A stretch of 64,000 nt of DNA from a bacterium (GTDB lineage Bacteria > Zhuqueibacterota > Zhuqueibacteria > Residuimicrobiales > Residuimicrobiaceae), in NCBI GenBank assembly GCA_029565685.1, contig JAKQNR010000045.1, forward strand, positions 1-64,000. The letters are read 5' to 3'. Shown here in pieces: positions 27,210 to 36,909 of this stretch. A program made the translations under genes and the position numbers. The notes below the pieces were generated by a model. It did no database searches. It was not told the origin of the DNA and saw only the letters and a program-made list of their open reading frames with translations. Position 1 is the first letter of the stretch. Every line of letters begins with the position of its first letter.

Positions 27210-28619
27210 ATGGTCCATATTTCACAAAAGTTGTCCATGCATCTCACCCAGTCGCCGCAACAGGTGCTGTTGTCGTCATTGCTGCAATTGCCGGTGCAGA
27301 GTCTGGAACAACGCATTCGCATGGAGCTGGAGACCAATCCGTTGCTGGAGCTGGACACGGATGAGGAATTGATCGAGGAGCAGGAGGACGTCCAGGAGCC
27401 GGCGGAGGCGGTGGAGGGGGAGGAGAACGCGGACAAGACGGCGGAGGAGGAGATCGACTGGGAGGAGATCCTCAACGATCAGGAGAGCTTTGAACCGCGC
27501 ATTCCCAGGGAAAAGACAGTGGACACCTATGAACGCCCGGAGGCGTATCAGGAGAGTCTCACCGATCATCTATTGAGTCAGCTGCACATGACGGAGCTGG
27601 AGGCCGAGGACATCTCCATCGGAGAGTACATCATTTGGAACATCAACAGCGTCGGCTATTTGAGCACGGATGTGGACACCATCGCAGAAAACCTGCAGGT
27701 CGAGTCGGAAAGAGTGGAGAGCGTGTTGGCCGTCATTCAGCGCTTGGATCCGGTGGGCATCGGCGCCCGCAATCTGCAGGAATGTCTGCTCATTCAGTTG
27801 CTGGAGGAAAAGCCGATCCAAACGGCGGCGGTGACGATCCTGCGCGATCATTTTGAGGATTTTAAAAACAAACGGTTTGAAAAGATTGCGAAGCTGATGG
27901 AGCTGGATCTGGAGACCATCAAGGAGCTCATCGCGCACATCACCAAGCTGAATCCTAAACCGGGCGAGGGCTATGCCGCCTTTGTCGACAATTATGTGAT
28001 CCCCGACCTGGAGGTGCGCAACGAGAACGGCGAGTTCAAGGTCTATATGCACGACTGGAACATTCCGCAGCTGCGCATCAACAACGAATATCGCAAGATG
28101 ATGCTCGACCGGAAAAAGACCAGCAAGGAGACGCGAGAGTACATCAAGAGTCGCTTGGAATCCGCCCGCTGGCTGATCAACTCCATTCACCAACGGCGCG
28201 CCACCATTCTACGCGTGATGCAGACCATCATCGAGAAGCAGCGTGAATTTTTCGAATACGGTTCCGAACATATCAAGCCGATGATCCTCAAAGATATCGC
28301 CGACGAGATCGGTATGGATATCTCCACCGTCAGCCGAGTGACCAACGGCAAATACGTGCAGACGGAATGGGGCGTGTTCGAACTTAAATATTTCTTCAGC
28401 GAGAAAATCAAAAGCGATGAGGGGGACGATGTCTCCAATAAGATGATCAAGAATCTGATCAAGGAAATCATAACGAACGAGCCGGATAAAAAGCCGTTCA
28501 ACGATCAGAAAATCGCCGCCCTGTTGAAGGCCAAGGGATACAACGTGGCCCGACGCACCGTGGCGAAATATCGCGAACAGATGATGATTCCGGTTTCCCG
28601 GTTGCGGAGGAAAATCTAA
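27210..28619 (+). CDS. rpoN: RNA polymerase sigma-54 factor
   Basis: 469 residues from the ATG with TAGGA eight bases ahead. Region I (SQKLSMHLTQSPQQVLLSSLLQLP and the LEQRIRMELETNPLLEL helix, shown here in part) is the activator-responsive domain; region II (about residues 50-100) is extremely acidic; the core-binding domain and the helix-turn-helix (LKDIADEIGMDISTVSRVTN) follow. The RpoN box ARRTVAKYRE that reads the -24 promoter element is intact at the C-terminus. The factor needs AAA+ activators, none of which is encoded here. Confidence 0.97.
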   Translation: MVHISQKLSMHLTQSPQQVLLSSLLQLPVQSLEQRIRMELETNPLLELDTDEELIEEQEDVQEPAEAVEGEENADKTAEEEIDWEEILNDQESFEPRIPREKTVDTYERPEAYQESLTDHLLSQLHMTELEAEDISIGEYIIWNINSVGYLSTDVDTIAENLQVESERVESVLAVIQRLDPVGIGARNLQECLLIQLLEEKPIQTAAVTILRDHFEDFKNKRFEKIAKLMELDLETIKELIAHITKLNPKPGEGYAAFVDNYVIPDLEVRNENGEFKVYMHDWNIPQLRINNEYRKMMLDRKKTSKETREYIKSRLESARWLINSIHQRRATILRVMQTIIEKQREFFEYGSEHIKPMILKDIADEIGMDISTVSRVTNGKYVQTEWGVFELKYFFSEKIKSDEGDDVSNKMIKNLIKEIITNEPDKKPFNDQKIAALLKAKGYNVARRTVAKYREQMMIPVSRLRRKI

Positions 28620-28621
28620 CT

Positions 28622-29167
28622 ATGTCTTCTTTCCCTCCCATACACAGCACGACCATCCTCGGCCTGCGTCATCAGGGCAAAGTGGTGCTCGCCGGCGATG
28701 GCCAAGTGACCTACGGCGACACTGTTCTGAAAAACAAAGCCCGCAAAGTGCGCAAGTTGTATCACGATCAGGTCCTGGCCGGCTTTGCCGGCGGCGCCTC
28801 GGATGCGTTCACCCTGTTCGACCGGTTCGAAAGCAAGCTGGATGAATTCCGCGGCAACCTGGGCCGTGCAGTGATCGAGATGGCGAAGGATTGGCGCAAC
28901 GACCGCTTTCTGCGCCGTCTGGACGCTCAGCTGGTGGTGCTGGATAAAGATAAAATATATTTGATCACCGGCACCGGCGATCTGATCGAACCCGATGACA
29001 ACGCCATCGCCATCGGCAGCGGCGGCCCCTATGCCCTGGCAGCTGCGCGGGCGTTGATGAAGCATTCCAAACTCGACGCCCTGTCCCTGGTCAAGGAGGC
29101 CATGGAGATCGCCGCCGGCCTGTGCATTTTTACGAATTCTAAATTGACGATAGAGACGCTTGAATGA
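28622..29167 (+). CDS. hslV: HslV protease subunit with N-terminal propeptide
   Basis: 181 residues. HslV forms a double hexameric threonine protease chamber opened by HslU. The catalytic Thr1 normally follows the initiator Met; here the matching [19 protein letters not shown] begins at residue 10 after MSSFPPIHS, so a nine-residue propeptide must be removed, or another start used. No in-frame start nearer to Thr10 is seen. The conserved [12 protein letters not shown] and FTNSKLTIE tail are intact. GGAGG lies about 12 bases upstream. It overlaps hslU by ATGA. Confidence 0.95.
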   Translation: MSSFPPIHSTTILGLRHQGKVVLAGDGQVTYGDTVLKNKARKVRKLYHDQVLAGFAGGASDAFTLFDRFESKLDEFRGNLGRAVIEMAKDWRNDRFLRRLDAQLVVLDKDKIYLITGTGDLIEPDDNAIAIGSGGPYALAAARALMKHSKLDALSLVKEAMEIAAGLCIFTNSKLTIETLE

Positions 29168-30519
29168 AGGACACCGAATTGAAACCGCGCGAGATCGTCG
29201 CGGAGCTCGATAAATATATCATCGGCCAGGAAGATGCCAAGCGCGCTGTGGCTATCGCTCTGCGCAATCGCTGGCGCAGGCAAAAAGTCGCTGAGGAGTT
29301 GCGTGAAGAGATCATGCCGAACAACATCATCCTCATCGGTCCCACCGGCGTGGGCAAGACCGAACTGGCGCGCCGACTGGCCAAATTGGCCAACGCGCCG
29401 TTCATTAAGGTCGAGGCCAGCAAGTTCACCGAAGTGGGCTATGTCGGCCGCGATGTGGAATCCATCATTCGGGATCTGGTGGACCTGTCGGTCAACATGG
29501 TCCGTGCGGATCGAACCGAGCAGGTGCAGGAAAAGGCGCACGAACTCGCGGATGAACGGCTTTTGGACCTGCTGTTGCCGCCCGCTGAACCGCCCGCTTC
29601 AGCCTCTGCGTTGGAACGCAAGGCGCTGGAGGAAAAACGCCGGCAAAGCCGGGAAAAACTGCGCCAGCAACTGCATGCGGGCAAACTCGACGGACGGCTG
29701 ATCGAAATGGAGGTGCCCAGCGAATTGCCGCCGTTGATGCAAATCATTTCCCCTGTGGGCATCGAGGAGATGGGGCTCAGCATTCAGGACCTGCTCGGGC
29801 CGATGATGCCGAAGAAAACCAAAAAGCGCAAGATGACCATCTCCGAGGCGTGGATGTGGCTGGCCCAGGAGGAAACGCAGAAGCTCATCGATATGGATGA
29901 AGTGGTGCGCGAGGCGATATATCGCGTCGAGGAGACCGGCATCGTTTTTCTCGACGAGATCGATAAAATTTCCGGCGAAAGCAACGGCGGCGGGCCGGAT
30001 GTCTCGCGGGAAGGCGTACAACGCGATCTGCTGCCGGTCATCGAGGGCACCAATGTCATCACCAAATACGGCATGGTGCGTTCTGATCATGTTCTCTTTA
30101 TCGCCTCCGGCGCCTTTCACATGTCCAAACCCTCCGATCTGATCCCGGAGCTGCAGGGCCGGTTTCCCATTCGCGTCGAATTGCAGGCGCTGACCACCGG
30201 CGATTTTGAAAGAATTTTAACTGAACCCAAGAACGCCCTGATCCGCCAGTATACCGCCATTCTGGCGAGCGAGGGGGTCAAGATTAATTTTTCCGCCAGC
30301 GCGATCAGAGAGATCGCCAAGACCGCGACAGAAGTGAACGCGCGCAGCGAGAACATCGGCGCCCGCCGCCTGCATACGATCATGAGCATTCTGCTGGAAG
30401 ACGTGCTATTCAAAATCCCGGATAAAAATATTCGGGAAGTGCATGTGGATAAAAAGATGGTCCAGGATACGCTGCGTGAGGTCATTGCGGACGAGGATCT
30501 GAGCCGCTACGTGTTATAG
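29164..30519 (+). CDS. hslU: HslU unfoldase ATPase
   Basis: 451 residues of the Clp/Hsp100 AAA+ class. Walker [10 protein letters not shown] (about 59-67), pore loop [16 protein letters not shown], an intermediate domain between about 110 and 240, Walker [11 protein letters not shown], sensor [13 protein letters not shown] and the C-terminal YVL tail that docks into HslV are all present. It unfolds substrates and feeds them to the HslV chamber. Its start overlaps the hslV stop, so the two are translationally coupled as usual. Confidence 0.98.
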   Translation: MKDTELKPREIVAELDKYIIGQEDAKRAVAIALRNRWRRQKVAEELREEIMPNNIILIGPTGVGKTELARRLAKLANAPFIKVEASKFTEVGYVGRDVESIIRDLVDLSVNMVRADRTEQVQEKAHELADERLLDLLLPPAEPPASASALERKALEEKRRQSREKLRQQLHAGKLDGRLIEMEVPSELPPLMQIISPVGIEEMGLSIQDLLGPMMPKKTKKRKMTISEAWMWLAQEETQKLIDMDEVVREAIYRVEETGIVFLDEIDKISGESNGGGPDVSREGVQRDLLPVIEGTNVITKYGMVRSDHVLFIASGAFHMSKPSDLIPELQGRFPIRVELQALTTGDFERILTEPKNALIRQYTAILASEGVKINFSASAIREIAKTATEVNARSENIGARRLHTIMSILLEDVLFKIPDKNIREVHVDKKMVQDTLREVIADEDLSRYVL

Positions 30520-30681
30520 TTGTTGGTGAAAAGCCGTAAACCCGGACGGATGCGCGGCAGCACGAACGATGCGCCGCTTTCGCGCCGCAGCCCCGTACGG
30601 CCTTGCGCCGGGCGGCCGTTCGCAGGGCAATAAGACCAGCGTGCGCGGAGGGCTGTTCACCATCCATCTTAGGAGATTCGA

Positions 30682-31602
30682 ATGAAACGTGATTTTTTAT
30701 CCGAAACTGATTTCAGCGTGGAGGAGATCTGGGGGATCCTGGAGACGGCGCAGAAATTAAAACAGCAAACCCGCTCCGGTTCCCCACATCCGATTCTGCA
30801 GGGAAAGACGCTGGCGATGATCTTTCAAAAGCCTTCCAACCGCACCCGCGTCTCTTTCGAGGTCGGCATGTATCAGCTGGGCGGCCATGCAGTCTATCTG
30901 GGCCCGCAGGAGATCGGCCTCGGCGTGCGCGAATCGGTCGCCGACGTCGCCCGTGTTCTCAGTCGTTTTTGCAACGGCATCATGGCGAGGGTGTTCGGTC
31001 ATCATCTGGTGGAAGAGTTGGCGCAGTGGGCTGAGGTGCCGGTGATCAACGGGCTGTCCGACCGGCTCCATCCCTGCCAGATCCTCGGCGACAGTTTGAC
31101 CATCCTGGAGCATAAAAAACGGTTGCAAGCCGTTAAAATCGCCTATGTGGGCGACGGCTACAACATCGCCAATTCCTGGATCAACCTGGCCGGCGTTGTG
31201 GAGCTGGATCTGCGCCTTGCCTGTCCGCGAGGATATGAGCCTGACCCAAAGCTGTTGGCGCAGGCTCGCGCCAAAAAAGTCAGCAAGATCGAGCTGACCG
31301 AAGATCCCAAACAGGCGGTCTCCGGCGCGGACGTGGTTTATACCGACACCTGGGCCAGCATGGGCCAGGAGGCAGAGGCGGAGAAGCGTAAAAAAATTTT
31401 TCGGCCTTACACTGTGGATGAGTCGCTTTTGGCGCATGCAGATCCCCAGCATATCGTCATGCACTGTCTGCCGGCGCATCGCGGCGATGAGATCACCGAT
31501 GCCGTGATGGACGGCCCCCATTCCGTGGTTTTCGATGAAGCGGAGAACCGACTGCACGTGCAGAAGGCCATCCTGGTTAAATTGATGGGCCCACAGGCTT
31601 AG
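30682..31602 (+). CDS. argF: Ornithine carbamoyltransferase
   Basis: 306 residues. The carbamoyl phosphate loop reads KPSNRTRVSFE, with Asn where most family members have Thr in STRTR. DRLHPCQILGD, YVGDGYNIANSW, DTWASMG and HCLPAHRGDEI are those of ornithine (not aspartate) carbamoyltransferase. The enzyme makes citrulline from ornithine and carbamoyl phosphate in arginine synthesis; no other arg gene is adjacent. TAGGAG precedes the ATG. The 162-bp gap after hslU is GC-rich and holds no gene or clear promoter. Confidence 0.95.
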   Translation: MKRDFLSETDFSVEEIWGILETAQKLKQQTRSGSPHPILQGKTLAMIFQKPSNRTRVSFEVGMYQLGGHAVYLGPQEIGLGVRESVADVARVLSRFCNGIMARVFGHHLVEELAQWAEVPVINGLSDRLHPCQILGDSLTILEHKKRLQAVKIAYVGDGYNIANSWINLAGVVELDLRLACPRGYEPDPKLLAQARAKKVSKIELTEDPKQAVSGADVVYTDTWASMGQEAEAEKRKKIFRPYTVDESLLAHADPQHIVMHCLPAHRGDEITDAVMDGPHSVVFDEAENRLHVQKAILVKLMGPQA

Positions 31603-31619
31603 CCGCGAGAATTCGGCTG

Positions 31620-32615
31620 ATGAAAAACCATACCGTCAATCGTTCATTGTTCGCCGTGGCGCCCTATCGGGAGTCGGATCAGGCAGAGTGGGAGGAGTTC
31701 GTCACTGCCAGCAACAACGGCACCCTGTTTCACACGCGTCGATTTCTCTCCTATCACCCGGTGGATCGATTCAAAGACCACTCTTTGGTGTTCTTTGATA
31801 AAGGCCGTCGCATCGCCCAATTCCCTGCCGTGGATTTTCTGGACAACGGCCGGCGCGTATTGATCTCCCACCGCGGCGCATCTTACGGCGGCTTTCTGGT
31901 CAAACCGCACTGCTCTTTGGAGGAAAGTTTCCGGCTGGTGAGGACGTTGCTCGCCTATGCCCGCGAAGCGGGATTCGATGCCGTGGACATGACGCCGCCG
32001 CCGATGATCTATCTGCGCAAACCCAGCAGCTATCTCGATTTCAGTCTGCTGCAGAACGGATTCGTCTATCGGAAGCGCGAAGTATCCAGCGTCATTCCTC
32101 TGGATTTTCACCGGGACCACATCCTCTACACGTTTACCGAAGGGTCCCGCCGTGCGGTGCGGCGCAGTCAAAAGCTGGGCGTGCAGGTGCGGGAATCCGA
32201 AGAGTACGAACGGTTCTACGACATTCTGAAAAGAAATCTGCGCCTGCGTCACAACGTCACGCCGACCCACTCTCTGGAGGAACTGCTCGCCCTGCGCGCG
32301 CTGTTCCCCGAGGCGATTCGGCTCTTTGCCGCTTATCACGGCGACACCATGGTGGCCGGCGTGGTGTTGTTCACCTGCAATCCCAAGGTGGTGCTGGCTT
32401 TTTATATCAGCCATGATGAAGCGTATCAGCAGTTCCGCGGCGTGAATCTGCTGTTTCACGACATCATCGACTGGAGCCTGCAGCAAGGGTATCAGTTTTT
32501 GGATTTTGGCATTTTTACGGTCAATGAGGATCCCAACTGGGGTCTGGCTCGATTCAAGGAAAGTTTCGGCAGCCTGGGCGTGTTTCGCGACAGCCTGCAG
32601 TGTCCGTTGCGCTGA
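31620..32615 (+). CDS. GNAT/FemAB-like acyltransferase
   Basis: 331 residues. The N-terminus (YRESDQAEWEEFVTASNNGTLFHT) and the central TFTEGSRRAVRRSQKLGVQVRE followed by VAGVVLFTCNPKVVLAFYISHDEAYQQFRG (in part GVVLFTCNPKVVLAFYIS) are those of the BioF2/CelD-like GNAT-6 group, related to FemAB. Relatives transfer acyl or aminoacyl groups in cell-envelope polysaccharide or peptidoglycan assembly. It starts 18 bp after argF but probably belongs functionally with the glycosyltransferases downstream. Donor and acceptor are unknown. Confidence 0.75.
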   Translation: MKNHTVNRSLFAVAPYRESDQAEWEEFVTASNNGTLFHTRRFLSYHPVDRFKDHSLVFFDKGRRIAQFPAVDFLDNGRRVLISHRGASYGGFLVKPHCSLEESFRLVRTLLAYAREAGFDAVDMTPPPMIYLRKPSSYLDFSLLQNGFVYRKREVSSVIPLDFHRDHILYTFTEGSRRAVRRSQKLGVQVRESEEYERFYDILKRNLRLRHNVTPTHSLEELLALRALFPEAIRLFAAYHGDTMVAGVVLFTCNPKVVLAFYISHDEAYQQFRGVNLLFHDIIDWSLQQGYQFLDFGIFTVNEDPNWGLARFKESFGSLGVFRDSLQCPLR

Positions 32616-32703
32616 CTCTGGCGCACCCTTCGGCTGAACCGCTGCGCCTTCATGCGGGTGGTGGTTCCGCGAGAGGACTGAATTACCGTTTATCCGCAAC
32701 CGT

Positions 32704-33792
32704 TTGTCTGCTTTGACGCCATTAAAAATTTTACATATCGCAGCCCAGAATGTCTCCGGCGTGCCCGGTCAGCTGGTGCAGGCGGAACGGGCGCTGGGAT
32801 TCGACAGCCGGCTGGTGACGCTGTTCCGAGACCGGCGCGGCTACGCCGAAGACCTCTGCCTCGACCTGCCTTTGATTGATTCGGCCATCGTGCGCCGGCT
32901 CAAGCAATGGGTCTCAGCGCCTGAAAAGCTCGCTGTGCACAACCGCTTGGCTGTGCCGGAGCGGGTGCCGCCGGTGTGGACGCCGCACTCGACGTTGGAA
33001 AAATTTCTCGTCCGGCGCCGCGACCGTTTGTGGCAGCCGATCATCGACCGCGCTGTCAAGCGCTATGGTCTGGATCAGTTCGATGTCTATCAGCTGGACG
33101 GAGGGCTGGACCTGACCCGCGAACCGAGATTCATTCCCAAAATGAAAGCGGCGGGAAAAAAGGTGATCTGTTGTTACACCGGCAGCGATCTGCGCACCCG
33201 CGGCGTGATTGCAGAAATCGACGCGCTGTGCGACGCCGTGGTCTCTGTGGAATTCGATCACCTCTTTCTGCATCCCTCTCTGCACCATGTGTTTTTTCCT
33301 TTTGACGTACAGTCCATGCCCCAAGGCCGGCCGCCGCTCGCTGGCCCGCCGCGCATCGGCCATGCGCCCACCAGCCGGGCGGCGAAGGGCAGCGACATCA
33401 TTCTGGCGGCTCTACAGCATCTGGCACAGCGCCGCCCCCTGGAGATCGTGCTCATCGAAAAACTGCGCTATCGGGAGGCCCTGGAACGCAAACGGACGCT
33501 GTCGATTTTTGTCGATCAGATCGGTGATCTGGGTTATGGCATCAACGCGCTCGAATCGCTGGCCATGACCATCCCGACTTGCTCGGGTCTGGTGCGCGGC
33601 TTTGCCGAAGCGTATCCAGACCATCCTTTTGTCGAGATCACAGCGAGCAATTTGGAGGAAAAATTGATCGAGATCCTGGACGCGCCCGCTGCTGCCGCGG
33701 AAAAAGCCAGGGCGGGGCGCGAATGGGTGGCTGCGCATCATCAGCCAAGCCGCGTCGTTCAACGCATCCATCGCCTCGCCGGATTGGAATGA
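32704..33792 (+). CDS. Putative glycosyltransferase, divergent
   Basis: 362 residues starting at TTG without a good Shine-Dalgarno. The fold pattern is GT-B-like: LKILHIAAQNVSGVPGQLVQAERALG at the N-terminus, VICCYTGSDLRTRGV in the middle, and a C-terminal half with RIGHAPTSRAAKGSDIILAAL and IGDLGYGINALESLAMTIPT, where a GT4 enzyme would have its nucleotide-sugar E-x7-E motif. Only one acidic residue of that motif (NALESLA) is clear. It overlaps nothing but is followed after one base by a GT4 enzyme. It probably acts in LPS core or surface glycan synthesis. Confidence 0.65.
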   Translation: MSALTPLKILHIAAQNVSGVPGQLVQAERALGFDSRLVTLFRDRRGYAEDLCLDLPLIDSAIVRRLKQWVSAPEKLAVHNRLAVPERVPPVWTPHSTLEKFLVRRRDRLWQPIIDRAVKRYGLDQFDVYQLDGGLDLTREPRFIPKMKAAGKKVICCYTGSDLRTRGVIAEIDALCDAVVSVEFDHLFLHPSLHHVFFPFDVQSMPQGRPPLAGPPRIGHAPTSRAAKGSDIILAALQHLAQRRPLEIVLIEKLRYREALERKRTLSIFVDQIGDLGYGINALESLAMTIPTCSGLVRGFAEAYPDHPFVEITASNLEEKLIEILDAPAAAAEKARAGREWVAAHHQPSRVVQRIHRLAGLE

Positions 33793-33793
33793 T

Positions 33794-34903
33794 ATGCGCA
33801 TTCTGTTCGCTAATACCATTCAGATGTTCGGCGGCGGCGAGGTGTGGATGCTGCGCACGCTGACCGCCATGCGTGAGCGCGGTCATGCGGTGCATCTGCT
33901 CTGCCGGCCGGATACCGAACTGGCGCGACGCGCTCAGGCTGCACAGATTCCGCTTTTCACCTTTCCCATTCGCGGCGATTTCGGCCCGCTCGCCATTCTG
34001 CGCACTCGGCGGCTGCTTAAAAAGCTCGCCATCGACGTGGTGCTGACCAATATGGATAAAGAGCTGCGCTTCGCCGGCCTGGCCGCGCGGTTCGCCGGCG
34101 GCGTGGCGGTGATCCCAAGGCGCGGCGTCGATTATCCGCTGAAAAACCAAATCCATTATCGCTGGTCCTACAATCAACTCGCCCATCGTGTGGTCGCCAA
34201 TTCTCAAGCGACGAAAAACGCGCTGTTGCGCAACGCCCCCTGGCTGGATCCGAACCGTGTGGAGGTGATCTACAACGGCCTGGATCCGCAGCCCTTTCTC
34301 ACACCGCGCCGTCTTGATTTGCGGCGACAGTGGGGCCTGGCGGCGGACACGCCGTTGATCGGATTTGTCGGTCAGCTGGACGAGCGCAAGGGCGTGCAGG
34401 CTCTGCTCTCCGCTTTTTTCCGCATTAAAGATCGGAACCGCGACGCTCATCTTCTGATGGTCGGCGAAGGCCCGCTGCGCCCCCTGATCCTGGAGTTCGG
34501 TCGCACGCATCACCTGGACGACCGAATCCATCTGCTCGGCTTTCGCGACGACATCGATGAGATCATGAAGAACATCACGATGCTGGTGCTGCCGTCGCTG
34601 TGGGAGGGATTCGGCATTGTGCTGTTGGAGGCCATGGCTGCGGCCAAACCCGTGGTGACCACCGCGGTCAGCTCCATGCCCGAGATTGTTCTCGATCGGC
34701 TCACCGGAAGAGTGGTTCCAATGCAGGACGCGGACGCTCTGGCGCAGGCGATGGAGGAGATACTGAAGCATCCCGACCTTGCGCAACTCTGGGGACATAA
34801 CGGCCGACAGCGGGTGCAGGAGCATTTCACTCTGGAACAGATGGTCGATCGCTATCTGCGTTTGTTTCAGGAGCAGATCGATCTGATTCATGCAAGGCGA
34901 TGA
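33794..34903 (+). CDS. Glycosyltransferase family 4
   Basis: 369 residues, a clear GT-B retaining transferase. GGGEVWMLRTLTAM is the acceptor loop, VEVIYNGLDP and IGFVGQLDERKGVQALLSAF open the donor domain, and LPSLWEGFGIVLLEAMAAAKPVV contains the EGFGIVLLE nucleotide-sugar motif. It would transfer a hexose to the LPS core or another lipid-linked glycan at the cytoplasmic face. It overlaps the following heptosyltransferase-like gene by 14 bp, so both are one operon. Confidence 0.92.
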   Translation: MRILFANTIQMFGGGEVWMLRTLTAMRERGHAVHLLCRPDTELARRAQAAQIPLFTFPIRGDFGPLAILRTRRLLKKLAIDVVLTNMDKELRFAGLAARFAGGVAVIPRRGVDYPLKNQIHYRWSYNQLAHRVVANSQATKNALLRNAPWLDPNRVEVIYNGLDPQPFLTPRRLDLRRQWGLAADTPLIGFVGQLDERKGVQALLSAFFRIKDRNRDAHLLMVGEGPLRPLILEFGRTHHLDDRIHLLGFRDDIDEIMKNITMLVLPSLWEGFGIVLLEAMAAAKPVVTTAVSSMPEIVLDRLTGRVVPMQDADALAQAMEEILKHPDLAQLWGHNGRQRVQEHFTLEQMVDRYLRLFQEQIDLIHARR

Positions 34904-36008
34904 CGTGCATCTCTGGAATCGATTCGAACAGACTTTCAAGCACCAGCATCTGCGCTGGCTGGAAAAATGGTTTGGTCTGCCGCCCCTTCCTATGGAGCGG
35001 TTCGATCCCGCCGCGGTGAAAAATATTTTGGTCGTGCGCCAACACGATCAACTGGGCGATTTTCTCCTCTCCACGCCGGTCTTTGCCGCGCTGCGCAGCC
35101 ATTTTCCCGGCCGTCCGCTGACTCTCGTCGCCCGCGAAAACACAGCGTCGTTGATGCGCCATGATCCCAACGTCGATCAGGTGATCCCGTTGGCCGGCAA
35201 CGGACGCGACTGGACGCTTGACGCGTTGACCGCTTTGCTCGCAGCCGTAAGGAACCGATTCGATCTCGCCGTCGTTCTAAATACGGTTTCGCATTCGCTG
35301 ACCAGCGATCTCATCGCGCGTCTCTGCTGCCGCCGCTATATCGTGGGTCCGGAGCATCTGCTTTTCGGCGGCACCCGCCGCAATTTTTTTTATAATCTGA
35401 CGGCGCCTCAACCCGTTGCGGACCGGCACCAGAGTGAGCGCAATCTCGACATCGTCCGCCATATCGGCGTGAAAGGCGGCGATCCGTATGAACAGATATT
35501 CATTACCGAGGAGGAGCGGGCCGCTGCGCAGCGGCAGTGGAAGGCGTGGGGCTGGGACCAGCGCCGGCCGCTGGTGATCGTTCACCCCGGCGCCGGCAAA
35601 ATGGAAAATCGCTGGCCTGTGGCATCGTTCGCCGCTCTGGCCGATCGTCTGCAGGAAACGCTGCCCATTCAGCTGGCCGTGAGCTGGGGTCCGGCGGAGG
35701 AAGCGCTTGGCCAGGAACTGGTCGCTTCCCTGCATACGCCGGCGCTCATCGCCTTGGACAAGAACCTGCGCAGACTGGCCGCGCTGTACAGCCAGGCTGG
35801 TTTGTTCATCTGCAATGACACCGGGGTAATGCATCTGGCAGCCAGTGTCTCTACCCCTTTGGTCGCGGTTTTTGGTCCCACGGATCCGGCTCTATGGAAG
35901 CCCTGGGGATCCAATTTCTGCGCGGTGCGGGCTGATGATCATCGCTGTGCGTCGGTTTCGGTGGACTCCCTGTATGCAACCTGCATTAAGTTGCTAAATA
36001 ACAAATAA
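34890..36008 (+). CDS. Glycosyltransferase family 9 (heptosyltransferase-like)
   Basis: 372 residues. ILVVRQHDQLGDFLLSTPVFAALR and the donor half VIVHPGAGKMENRWP, FICNDTGVMHLAASV and FGPTDPALWKPWG are hallmarks of GT9 enzymes such as WaaC/WaaF/WaaQ, which add heptoses to the LPS inner core. An extension of about 45 residues precedes the usual N-terminus. A second GT9 gene lies at 36956. Sugar donor is inferred from the family. Confidence 0.9.
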   Translation: MQGDDVHLWNRFEQTFKHQHLRWLEKWFGLPPLPMERFDPAAVKNILVVRQHDQLGDFLLSTPVFAALRSHFPGRPLTLVARENTASLMRHDPNVDQVIPLAGNGRDWTLDALTALLAAVRNRFDLAVVLNTVSHSLTSDLIARLCCRRYIVGPEHLLFGGTRRNFFYNLTAPQPVADRHQSERNLDIVRHIGVKGGDPYEQIFITEEERAAAQRQWKAWGWDQRRPLVIVHPGAGKMENRWPVASFAALADRLQETLPIQLAVSWGPAEEALGQELVASLHTPALIALDKNLRRLAALYSQAGLFICNDTGVMHLAASVSTPLVAVFGPTDPALWKPWGSNFCAVRADDHRCASVSVDSLYATCIKLLNNK

Positions 36009-36127
36009 TTGATTTAATATGCTCTTTGGCGGTGCCAGAGGGGCTTTTGCATAAATTGTTGTTGCATATTAGAATTGCATTTGATACTTTTACCCGAAAT
36101 TTTCAATCCAAAATATTCGAGGAAAAC

Positions 36128-36427
36128 ATGCCAAGGAAAAAACGAAAAGACGAAGAAGACATCGATAAAGAGCCTCTGCATGATGATGAAGAGGAGATGG
36201 CCTCGGAATCGCTGGAGGAAGATCCGGATAAGGAGGATCTCGAGGAAGTAAGCGAGGAGGATGAGGAGTGGACGGAGGATGAGGCCGAAACCGAGACGGA
36301 AGACTGGGAGGACGAGTTCTGGGAAGAGGACGAGGATGAGTGGGAAGAAGATGAGGAGTGGGAGGACTCTGAAGAAGATCTGTTTGAAGGCGCCCCGGAC
36401 TGGGAGGGGGACGACGATTGGGAGTAA
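36128..36427 (+). CDS. Small, extremely acidic Trp-rich protein, unknown
   Basis: 99 residues from an ATG with GAGGAAAAC ahead; a longer frame upstream lacks a site. By my count 58 of the 99 residues are Asp or Glu and seven are Trp, the latter spaced through the second half as EEDEEWTEDE, EDWEDEFWEE and DEWEEDEEWE. The first seven residues are basic (MPRKKRK). There is no signal peptide, membrane segment or domain I recognise, and it is probably disordered. It stands alone between a heptosyltransferase-like gene and a Nudix hydrolase. Possible roles are a nucleic-acid mimic, a histone-chaperone-like or metal-buffering protein; none is shown. Confidence 0.7.
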   Translation: MPRKKRKDEEDIDKEPLHDDEEEMASESLEEDPDKEDLEEVSEEDEEWTEDEAETETEDWEDEFWEEDEDEWEEDEEWEDSEEDLFEGAPDWEGDDDWE

Positions 36428-36460
36428 CTCCCGCCTCGATTTCCAACAACAGGATGGCTG

Positions 36461-36898
36461 ATGCAGGCGGCTGAGCACAACAGACTTTTCTGGCCGCGCT
36501 TGGGGGCCGGCGTTCTGGTTTTTCGCAACGAGCATGTTCTGCTGGTACAACGCAGTCAACCACCGTATCGTGATCACTGGACGCCGCCGGGCGGCAAAGT
36601 AGAACCCGGCGAAACCGTTTTACAAGCGGCGCAAAGAGAACTGCTGGAAGAGTGTTCGATCGTCGCACAGCGCTATGCTTTCCTGGATTTCCATGAATTC
36701 ATCGACATCAACAATATCAGCTTCCCCTATCATTATGTGGTCCTCAACTATTTCGCCGATTATGCCTCCGGCGAATTGCGGGCCGGCCGAGAGGTCGTGG
36801 AAGCCGGGTGGTTCCATTGCCGGGAGCTGTCTCGAATAGCGGTGACGCCGGCGACACGTGAGGCGGTCGCCAGGGCGATCCGCCTTCGATCCATATGA
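36461..36898 (+). CDS. Nudix hydrolase
   Basis: 145 residues. The Nudix box GGKVEPGETVLQAAQRELLEE follows the GX5EX7REUXEE pattern (key Gly, Glu, Arg-Glu and Glu-Glu all present), preceded by LLVQRSQPPYRDHWTPP. Such enzymes cleave nucleoside diphosphates linked to another moiety, using Mg2+. The LVQRSQ and PPGG features resemble the ADP-ribose or mutT-like group, but the substrate cannot be fixed. It is followed by a terminator. Confidence 0.9.
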   Translation: MQAAEHNRLFWPRLGAGVLVFRNEHVLLVQRSQPPYRDHWTPPGGKVEPGETVLQAAQRELLEECSIVAQRYAFLDFHEFIDINNISFPYHYVVLNYFADYASGELRAGREVVEAGWFHCRELSRIAVTPATREAVARAIRLRSI

Positions 36899-36909
36899 GG
36901 GAGACGATC

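Noticed and set aside
33638..34939. 433-codon minus-strand frame opposite the GT4 gene
   Set aside because: Overlaps the conserved glycosyltransferase over its length and has no ribosome binding site or motif.
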